Origin: Pseudomonas guangdongensis
Lineage (GTDB): Bacteria > Pseudomonadota > Gammaproteobacteria > Pseudomonadales > Pseudomonadaceae
DNA: 64,000 nt
Assembly: GCF_900105885.1 (NCBI RefSeq)
Contig: NZ_LT629780.1
Location: forward strand, 1,860,001 to 1,924,000
Reading direction: 5' to 3'
The notes below the pieces were generated by a model. It worked only from the letters and a program-made list of their open reading frames with translations, did no database searches and was not told the DNA's origin. Position numbers and translations under genes: made by a program. The stretch's first letter is position 1, and each line of letters begins with the position of its first letter. Positions 57,785 to 64,000 of this stretch are shown here, one piece after another.

Positions 57785-59128
57785 ATGAATCTGCCGGGGA
57801 TTGCCAGTCTGGAAGATGCCGAGGCGAATAGCCCGGTATTCGATATTTCCCAACCGCGCAGCATGGTGGAAACCGGACTTTCCGAGCCACTACTGACCGA
57901 TCTGCTGTGCAAGCACCTGTACGACGCCGGCAGCTTGGATACCGGCCGACTGATGAGCCGCATGGGGCTGGCGGGGCCGGTGCTGGAGGAGTTGCTCGGC
58001 CTGTTGCGCAAGGACAGCCAAGTCGAGGTGCTGGGGCAGGCCGCAGGAGGCGGAGGCCTGCGCTACGGATTGACCGAGCGTGGCCGTGCCAGTGCCCGCG
58101 ATGCCCTGGCGCGCAGTGGTTATATCGGCCCGGCACCCTACCCGGTCGAGCGCTACCGCGAACTGCTCAAGGCGCAGACCGTGCATCACGGCAGCATCAC
58201 GGCCGGGCAGATGCATCAGGCCTTTCGTGGCGTGGTATTCCACAACGGGCTGCTCGACCAACTGGGCGCGGCGCTCAACTCCGGGCGGGCGATCATGATC
58301 TACGGTCCGGCCGGGACCGGGAAAACCTATATCAGCAGCAAGCTGATCCGCCTGTTCGACGAAAACATCTGGGTACCCCATGCCATCGCCATCAACGAGG
58401 CGATCATCGAGATATTCGATCCGCAGGTACACCGGCTGGCGGCGACCGATTCTGCAGGCCTGCCCAGCCTGCGTCTGGATCAGGGCAGCGACCGGCGCCT
58501 GCTGCGCTGCAAGCGTCCGATCCTGATCACCGGCGGCGAGCTGAGCATGGACCAGCTGGATATCCGCTACGACCCCATCGCCCGCCAGTACCAGGCGCCG
58601 CTGCAGCTCAAGGCTGGCAACGGGCTGTTCATCATCGACGATCTGGGGCGTCAGGCCATGCCGCCGGCGCAGTTGCTCAACCGCTGGATCGTGCCGATGG
58701 AGGAGCGCAAGGACTATCTCAACCTCGGCGGTGGTCGTCACTGTGAGCTGCCCTTCGACGTGATCCTGGTGTTCTCCACCAACCTCAATCCGTTGCAGCT
58801 GGCGGACGAGGCTTTCTTGCGGCGCATCGGCTACAAGCTGCATTTCGACCACCTGACCCGCGAGGAGTACGCGCAGATCTGGCGTCAGGAGGTCGAGAAG
58901 CTGGGGCTGCCTTATGACCCGTTGTTGCTGCGCTATGTGATCGAAGGGCTGCACCAGCCCGAAAAGGTGCCGCTGCTGCCCTGCCACCCCCGCGACCTGC
59001 TGGGCATGGCGCTGGATCGCCAGCGCTACCTCGGCAAATCGGCCCAGTTGACTCCCGATGAGCTGCAATGGGCATGGCAGAACTACTTCGTCCGCCTGCA
59101 GGACACCGAGCAAGGAGAACCATCATGA
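57785..59128 (+). CDS. AAA-family ATPase of the Tad locus
   Basis: A 447-residue protein. The N-terminal 150 residues look like a winged-helix region (LLCKHLYDAGSLDTGRLMSR). The P-loop reads IMIYGPAGTGKTYISSKL near residue 178, Walker B LFIIDDLGRQAMPP near 286, and sensor 1 ILVFSTNLNP near 325. It is not the secretion ATPase TadA, nor the ParA-like TadZ. Its position between the peptidase and rcpC, with ATGA overlap to rcpC, ties it to pilus production; its specific role is unknown to me. Confidence 0.75.
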   Translation: MNLPGIASLEDAEANSPVFDISQPRSMVETGLSEPLLTDLLCKHLYDAGSLDTGRLMSRMGLAGPVLEELLGLLRKDSQVEVLGQAAGGGGLRYGLTERGRASARDALARSGYIGPAPYPVERYRELLKAQTVHHGSITAGQMHQAFRGVVFHNGLLDQLGAALNSGRAIMIYGPAGTGKTYISSKLIRLFDENIWVPHAIAINEAIIEIFDPQVHRLAATDSAGLPSLRLDQGSDRRLLRCKRPILITGGELSMDQLDIRYDPIARQYQAPLQLKAGNGLFIIDDLGRQAMPPAQLLNRWIVPMEERKDYLNLGGGRHCELPFDVILVFSTNLNPLQLADEAFLRRIGYKLHFDHLTREEYAQIWRQEVEKLGLPYDPLLLRYVIEGLHQPEKVPLLPCHPRDLLGMALDRQRYLGKSAQLTPDELQWAWQNYFVRLQDTEQGEPS

Positions 59129-59922
59129 GTTCGCGCACATTGCTGTTGATCGCCCTGTCGGTGGTGTTCGGCCTGGGTGCTGCCTGGATGGCCAATACCT
59201 GGCTGACCGCCCGGCTCAATGCCGGAGGCGACAACATGGAAAACGTGGTGGTGGCCGCCATGGAGATTCCTTTCGGGCAGATGGTCGAGCCGCAGCAGGT
59301 GAAGCTGGTGCAGATGCCCAAGGGCGCGGCTCCCGCCGATGCCTTCTCCTCTGTGGAGCAAGCCACCGGGCGCATCGCCACCATGACCCTGCTGCAGGGC
59401 GACATCCTGCGCGAGGCACGCCTTGCCGAGCACCTGGGCGGCAGCACCCTGGCTTCGCTGATCGCACCGAACAAGCGGGCCATTTCGGTACGGGTGGACG
59501 ACGTGGTCGGGGTAGGCGGCTTCCTGCTGCCGGGCAACCGGGTCGACGTACTGGTGGCCAAGACCACCCACAACAACGACGCCCAGGCCGAGACCATCCT
59601 TTATGACCTGCGCGTGCTGGCCGTCGACCAGACCGCCAGCACCGACAAGACCCAGCCGGTGGTAGTACGCGCCGTGACGCTGGAGATGACTTCCGAAGAG
59701 GCGGAGAAGTTGGTCAAGGGGCAGAGCGAGGGGCGCCTGCAACTGGCCTTGCGCAACCCGCTCGACGAAGACAAGGGACCCAAGGAAGAGGTGGCGAGTG
59801 CGCCGGTTGTCGCGCCAGCGCCGGTCGCCAAACCGGCAGTGCGGCGCATCGCGGCGCCGGCACCGGTACGCATCACCATCATCCGCGGTACCAGCATCGA
59901 AAACCTCAGCATGCCGCGCTAG
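59125..59922 (+). CDS. rcpC: Flp pilus assembly protein RcpC/CpaB
   Basis: A 265-residue protein with an N-terminal membrane anchor (TLLLIALSVVFGLGAAWMAN), a SAF domain (MENVVVAAMEIPFGQMVEPQ through GDILREARLAE) and the RcpC/CpaB core (ISVRVDDVVGVGGFLLPGNR). It is periplasmic and thought to support the secretin. The C-terminus is Ala/Pro-rich (APVVAPAPVAKPAVRRIAAP). It overlaps the ATPase gene by four bases. Confidence 0.9.
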   Translation: MSSRTLLLIALSVVFGLGAAWMANTWLTARLNAGGDNMENVVVAAMEIPFGQMVEPQQVKLVQMPKGAAPADAFSSVEQATGRIATMTLLQGDILREARLAEHLGGSTLASLIAPNKRAISVRVDDVVGVGGFLLPGNRVDVLVAKTTHNNDAQAETILYDLRVLAVDQTASTDKTQPVVVRAVTLEMTSEEAEKLVKGQSEGRLQLALRNPLDEDKGPKEEVASAPVVAPAPVAKPAVRRIAAPAPVRITIIRGTSIENLSMPR

Positions 59923-59985
59923 GCAGGGGGTTGCCGGCTCGACGGTCGCTGCAGGCAAGCATCAGAACAAGACCAAGGAGTAGAC

Positions 59986-61455
59986 ATGGACACCATTCGC
60001 AGACTGGGGGCATACACGCTATGCATGGTTGGCGCCTGTTTCCTGGCGTTCTCGGTGCAGGCTGCCGGCCCCGCCACAGCCCTTCCCTCCACCGGCATGA
60101 GTGCCATCGAAGTGCCGATCTACAAATCGCGTGTCCTGGCCACCCGCGCCGCAGTGCGCAAGGTGTCCGTCGGCAACCCGGAGATTGCCGATGTGCTGGT
60201 TACCAGTCCGCGCGAACTGTATCTGCTCGGACGCTCGCTGGGCAGCACCAACGTCCTGCTGTGGGACGGCAATGGCCGCCTCATCGACAGCCTGGAACTG
60301 GAGGTGGTGCATGACCTCAATGCCCTCAAGGCCAAACTGCACGAACTGATGCCGCGCGAAACCATCTCGGTGTTCAGTGCCCAGGGCGCGCTGGTACTGC
60401 GCGGACAGGTGAGCAGCGCGGCGGCGATGGATACCGCGGTCAAGATCGCCAAGACCTACGCGGCGCAGAGCCAGAGCATCGTCCAGGGCGAAGGCGAGGC
60501 GGCCAAGTCGGCGCCCAGCAAGTCGCTGGAGGTGATCAACCTGCTGAGCGTCGGTGGCAGCCAGCAGGTGATGCTGGAGGTCAAGGTGGCGGAAATGCAG
60601 CGCAACCTGGCACAGCGCATTGGCGTGCGTTTCGCCGCCTTCGACTTCGGCTCCTCCGGGCGCTGGAACTGGGGTGGCTTCAACAACGGCGCTTCCCTGG
60701 AGGATGGCCTGATCGGCAACGGCAAGGGCCTGCTGGCGCAGTTCGCCTCGGGCAACTTCGTCTTCGACATGGTGCTGGAGGCTGCCAAGGAAAACGGCTC
60801 GGCCAAGGTGCTGGCCGAACCGACGCTGACCACCCTGTCCGGTCAGCAGGCCGAGTTCATTTCCGGCGGCGAATTCCCGATTCCGATCACCGAGGACGAT
60901 GGCATCACCATCGAATACAAGGAATTCGGCGTCGGCGTGAAGTTCCTGCCGGTGGTGCTGGACTCCGGGCGCATCAATCTCAACCTCAACGTCTCGGTCA
61001 GCGAGATTTCCAACGCCAACGCCCTGACCCTGGATACCGGTCTGGACAGCGTGCTGGGCGACAGCGTCTCGCAGTTCATTCCCTCGCTGACCAAGCGCAG
61101 CGCGCAGTCCACCGTGGAGCTGAGCAACGGGCAGACCATCGCCATTGCCGGTCTGATCAACGAGAACACCCGCGACTTCGTCAGCAAGTTCCCAGGTCTG
61201 GGCGACGTCCCGGTGCTTGGCCACCTGTTTCGCAGCCAGGAGTACCTGAGTGGTGAAACCGAGCTGGTGATCCTGGTGACGCCGCACCTGGCCAAGCCGG
61301 TGGACGCCCGCAACGTGCGTCTGCCGACCGAGCGCTTCGTCGCCCCCAGCGATCTGGAGTTCTACCTGATGGGCAAGACCAAGGGCACGGGCAGCCGCAG
61401 CGTGCCGGCCAGCCTGGGGGTAAGCGAAGGCCGTTTCGGGCATGACCTGGACTGA
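59986..61455 (+). CDS. rcpA: Flp pilus secretin RcpA/CpaC
   Basis: A 489-residue outer-membrane secretin. A signal peptide (TLCMVGACFLAFSVQAAG) leads to the N0-like pilus domain (VPIYKSRVLATRAAVRKVSV), a BON-like segment (ETISVFSAQGALVLRGQVSS), and the secretin core (QQVMLEVKVAEMQRNLAQRI; VLAEPTLTTLSGQQAEFISG; VELSNGQTIAIAGLI). It forms the pore through which the pilus exits. Confidence 0.95.
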   Translation: MDTIRRLGAYTLCMVGACFLAFSVQAAGPATALPSTGMSAIEVPIYKSRVLATRAAVRKVSVGNPEIADVLVTSPRELYLLGRSLGSTNVLLWDGNGRLIDSLELEVVHDLNALKAKLHELMPRETISVFSAQGALVLRGQVSSAAAMDTAVKIAKTYAAQSQSIVQGEGEAAKSAPSKSLEVINLLSVGGSQQVMLEVKVAEMQRNLAQRIGVRFAAFDFGSSGRWNWGGFNNGASLEDGLIGNGKGLLAQFASGNFVFDMVLEAAKENGSAKVLAEPTLTTLSGQQAEFISGGEFPIPITEDDGITIEYKEFGVGVKFLPVVLDSGRINLNLNVSVSEISNANALTLDTGLDSVLGDSVSQFIPSLTKRSAQSTVELSNGQTIAIAGLINENTRDFVSKFPGLGDVPVLGHLFRSQEYLSGETELVILVTPHLAKPVDARNVRLPTERFVAPSDLEFYLMGKTKGTGSRSVPASLGVSEGRFGHDLD

Positions 61456-61467
61456 GGAGATGCAACC

Positions 61468-61737
61468 ATGAAAACGCTCATTTTCCTGCTGTCGCTGGCC
61501 ATGCTCGGTGGCTGCATGAGTTATCGGGAGGCGCGGGTCGGCGACGTCGGCGAGTCGATCAACGACACTCTGTACCAGCAGATCGCCGATCAGCGCCAGG
61601 CGGCCGATCCGGGCACCGAGGTGTCGCCGACCGGCACCGACGGGCCGCTGCTGGAGTCCGTGCTGGATGGCTACCGTGGCGTCAAGGGCGATGCCGCCCA
61701 GGTCGCCCAGCCCATCCAGATCAACGTGGGTAACTGA
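61468..61737 (+). CDS. Small putative lipoprotein of the Tad locus
   Basis: An 89-residue protein with a lipoprotein signal (KTLIFLLSLAMLGGCMS; lipobox LGGC, lipidated Cys16). The mature part is polar and short. It follows the secretin by 12 bases, so it could be a pilotin or RcpB-like partner; sequence alone does not prove that. Confidence 0.7.
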   Translation: MKTLIFLLSLAMLGGCMSYREARVGDVGESINDTLYQQIADQRQAADPGTEVSPTGTDGPLLESVLDGYRGVKGDAAQVAQPIQINVGN

Positions 61738-61755
61738 CCGATGAGGTAGGCCGCC

Positions 61756-63102
61756 ATGCGCCCCCTGAACATGCATAGACGCAAACCCCTTGGATTTCGC
61801 CGGCAGCGGGGGGCTGTTGCCATTCTTCTCACCGTCGCCATGGTCGCTCTGCTGGCCATGGCCGGGCTGACGCTCGACGGCGGTCACCTGATGCTCAACA
61901 AGAGCCGTCTGCAGAATGCGGTAGACGCGGCGGCGCTGAGCGGGGCGAAGACCCTGAGCCAGACCTATGGAGTGGCGGGCGCCGCCACCGCCACGCGCGA
62001 CGCGGCGTTGAACACGCTGCGCTTGAATGCCGATGCTGAGGGCAATGGCGAACTGGCGCGTGCGATAGCCGAGCGCGGCGGAGTCGGCAACTTCGCCAAT
62101 GTGGAATTCTCGACCAGCGTCTACGGGCCTTTCGCCGCCGGCCTGCCGGCCAACGCCCGCTATGTGCGGGTGACTGTGGCCAACCATGGCCTGGTCGGTT
62201 TCTTCTGGCGCTTTCTGGACTCGATCGGTGCGGGTGATCTGGGCGAAAAGCGGGTCGCGGCGGTCGCCACGGCAGGGCCAAGTCCGACTCAGCCTTGCGA
62301 TCTGACACCACTGATGGTCTGTGGGGATGCCACGCAGCCACCCTCGCCGGGAAATTTCTGGGGGCATGGCTTCGGCGACCTGAAGGTGTTGAAAAGTACC
62401 GACTGGCGTGGATCGGGCACCGGTCCCGGCACATACCAACTACTCGATCTGCTCGAAACCGGTGGCTCCGGTGTGCGCGATGCCTTGGCGGGGGGCGTGA
62501 GCCGTTGCTACTCGCCGGGCGATATGGCGCCGATCAAGCCCGGCAACACGGCCGGTCCGACACGGCAAGGGTTCAATACCCGTTTCGAGGGTGGCAGTCA
62601 TCCGCCGGATCTGGTGACCAGTTATACCCAGAAAGGCAGCAAGGGCCTTGAGCTGGAGGGCAACGAGAAGAAGGGAACCGAATACATTGCCTTCGACAAG
62701 AGCAAGGTCACCTGGGACTCCCAAGGCAATATCCGTACGGAAGATGGTCGGAGCATCGACGGCTATAACGAGTGGCGGGAGAGAACGGCTAAGTGTCTTT
62801 CCGGTACGGGAAGCGGTTGCAAGGCGGATGGCGTGGCCGAGCGCCGAATGCTGAAGATCGTGATTGCCGACTGCTCGAACACGAGTGGCAAGTCGGTCAA
62901 GGTGTTGGGTGTCGGGTGTTTCTTCGCCCTGCAACCGATGGCCAGTACCGGCCTTGATGAAATCTTCGGCCAGTTCGTTAAGGAGTGCTCTGCGGACGGT
63001 TATCCGGGACCCAATCCTTCGGCCGATGCCGGCCCGCAAATTATCCAGCTCTACAAGAGTTACATCGGCAGCGGCGTCGGAGTGCCCAGCAACGACTCCT
63101 AG
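61756..63102 (+). CDS. tadG: TadG-like pilus assembly protein
   Basis: A 448-residue protein. The N-terminus is the TadG-type motif: RRQRGAVAILLTVAMVALLA, then GLTLDGGHLMLNKSRLQNAV then DAAALSGAK. The rest is periplasmic, with eight or so cysteines (for example QPCDLTPLMVCGD, SRCYSPG, KCLSGTGSGC, DCSNT, GCFF, ECSADG) that may form disulfides. No von Willebrand A motif is evident. The gene precedes two TadE-like genes. Confidence 0.85.
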   Translation: MRPLNMHRRKPLGFRRQRGAVAILLTVAMVALLAMAGLTLDGGHLMLNKSRLQNAVDAAALSGAKTLSQTYGVAGAATATRDAALNTLRLNADAEGNGELARAIAERGGVGNFANVEFSTSVYGPFAAGLPANARYVRVTVANHGLVGFFWRFLDSIGAGDLGEKRVAAVATAGPSPTQPCDLTPLMVCGDATQPPSPGNFWGHGFGDLKVLKSTDWRGSGTGPGTYQLLDLLETGGSGVRDALAGGVSRCYSPGDMAPIKPGNTAGPTRQGFNTRFEGGSHPPDLVTSYTQKGSKGLELEGNEKKGTEYIAFDKSKVTWDSQGNIRTEDGRSIDGYNEWRERTAKCLSGTGSGCKADGVAERRMLKIVIADCSNTSGKSVKVLGVGCFFALQPMASTGLDEIFGQFVKECSADGYPGPNPSADAGPQIIQLYKSYIGSGVGVPSNDS

Positions 63103-63110
63103 GAGGCTCC

Positions 63111-63581
63111 ATGCAACGTATCCGCGTTCCAGGCGCCGGGCTGGCGAAGTTGCAGCGCCAGCGCGGTCTGGCCATGGTCGAGTTCGCCATCGGTGCGCCC
63201 ATTCTGCTGCTGCTGTTGCTGGCCATCGGCGAGTTCGGCCGGCTGCTTTCGCACTACAGCACTCTCCAGCAGTCCAGCCGCGATGCGGCGCGCTATCTGG
63301 CCCACAATGCGCTCAACAATACGACCGGCACCCTCAATCTGACGGCGCCTTTGCAGGCCACGGCGCGCAATCTGGCCATGTATGGCACCCCCGGTATTTC
63401 GACGCCGCTGCTGCCCGGAATCGCGGCGACAGTGGGCGCGGTGGGTACCGAACACATCCAGGTACGGGTGAGTTACACCTTCCGCCCGGTGATCGGCAAC
63501 TTCCTGCCGAACTTCTGGGGGGGGGCTGATATCCCGCTCAATGTGCCGCTGGTGGCAACCACGGTGATGAGGGCCATGTGA
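63111..63581 (+). CDS. tadE: TadE-like pseudopilin
   Basis: A 156-residue protein with the TadE N-terminus QRGLAMVEFAIGAPILLLLL, including the Glu typical of type IV pseudopilins, and a periplasmic tail (HIQVRVSYTFRPVIGNFLPN). AGGAGG lies immediately upstream (63102-63107). A run of nine G residues (63517-63525) sits in the 3' part. The stop overlaps the next start. Confidence 0.88.
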   Translation: MQRIRVPGAGLAKLQRQRGLAMVEFAIGAPILLLLLLAIGEFGRLLSHYSTLQQSSRDAARYLAHNALNNTTGTLNLTAPLQATARNLAMYGTPGISTPLLPGIAATVGAVGTEHIQVRVSYTFRPVIGNFLPNFWGGADIPLNVPLVATTVMRAM

Positions 63582-64000
63582 TGGACAGACGCAAAGTACG
63601 GGGTGTCTATGTCGTCGAATTCGCAATCGTCGGATTGCTGATGTTCACCTTGCTGTTCGGTGTTCTGGAGTTCGGTCGCTTGCTGCTGACGGTCAACACC
63701 TTGAACGAGTCGGTGCGGCGCGGCGCGCGCCTGGCGGCGGTCTGCAATATCGACGATGCACGTATCCTGCAGCGAGCGGTATTTGCCGAAACCGATCAGA
63801 CCACCAGCACCATCATCGGCAATCTGAGTACGGCCGATCTGACCTTGCGCTACCTTGATGAGAACGGCGGACCTGTCGGGGCGGGGGCGTTCAGTGCCAT
63901 CCGTTTCGTCGAGGTCGGCATTGCCGGATTCCGCTTCAACTTCCTTGTGCCGCTCATCGGGACCGGTATCGACCTGCAGCCATTCCGTGCCGTATTGCCG
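63581..64000 (+). CDS. Second TadE-like pseudopilin, 3' end outside window
   Basis: The ATG at 63581 shares its A with the previous stop. The frame stays open to the window edge (140 codons). It starts MDRRKVRGVYVVEFAIVGLL and continues MFTLLFGVLEFGRLLLTVNT, a TadE/TadF-like helix with the conserved VEFA Glu. It is probably TadF or a second TadE; the missing end prevents a firm choice. Confidence 0.85.
   Translation, partial: MDRRKVRGVYVVEFAIVGLLMFTLLFGVLEFGRLLLTVNTLNESVRRGARLAAVCNIDDARILQRAVFAETDQTTSTIIGNLSTADLTLRYLDENGGPVGAGAFSAIRFVEVGIAGFRFNFLVPLIGTGIDLQPFRAVLP

Overview
The window is GC-rich chromosomal DNA from a gammaproteobacterium, most likely a Pseudomonas or a close relative. The main evidence is a small CcoM-like cbb3-oxidase subunit gene behind an ANR-type site, the phaJ/fadD and rapA neighbourhood, ackA-pta, queA-tgt-yajC-secD-secF, suhB and a Tad/Flp pilus locus. 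The genus is inferred from gene content and protein sequence, not from a database search.

Layout. 1-1434: end of a four-carbon sugar-acid or glyoxylate operon (dehydrogenase, then isomerase). 1705-9995: rapA, a small basic protein, ccoM, phaJ, fadD, and a LysR regulator divergent from an MFS transporter. 10056-15974: hrpA, an orphan HsdR_N-type nuclease-like gene and a small hydrophobic protein. 16033-21068: a GGDEF cyclase paired with a periplasmic binding protein, a PhoD-like phosphatase and a membrane protein. 21456-26391: two near-twin chemoreceptor genes. The first is interrupted at its second codon by a 1.1-kb IS630-family element (21462-22567), whose right end supplies a new in-frame start.

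26473-46256 is a genomic island of about 19.7 kb inserted at the 3' end of tRNA-Leu(CAA). Its left half carries a complete type I-E CRISPR-Cas operon (cas3-cse1-cse2-cas7-cas5-cas6e-cas1-cas2) and an array of 53 repeats and 52 spacers. Its right half is a P4-satellite-like module, all on the minus strand: a DUF4102-type tyrosine integrase, an AlpA-like regulator, a winged-helix-like protein, a Toprim primase-like protein, a DUF927 helicase-like protein and several small unknowns. Two copies of a ~90-bp iteron-like block (GAGGGAACC units) lie in inverted orientation on either side of the replication genes. Both island ends repeat the tRNA 3' end, a 39-bp terminator and paired ATGCCCCCAA arm-like sites. 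The element therefore looks like an integrative, probably self-replicating satellite with an adaptive immune system as cargo. No capsid, packaging or conjugation genes are visible.

46243-56554 returns to core genome: tRNA-Leu, ackA-pta (acetate overflow), queA-tgt (queuosine), yajC-secD-secF (protein export) and suhB. 56961-64000 is the first part of a Tad pilus operon: Flp pilin, an A24 prepilin peptidase with a 12-G run inside its coding sequence, an AAA ATPase, RcpC/CpaB, the RcpA/CpaC secretin, a lipoprotein, a TadG-like protein and two TadE-like pseudopilins. The second pseudopilin runs off the window.
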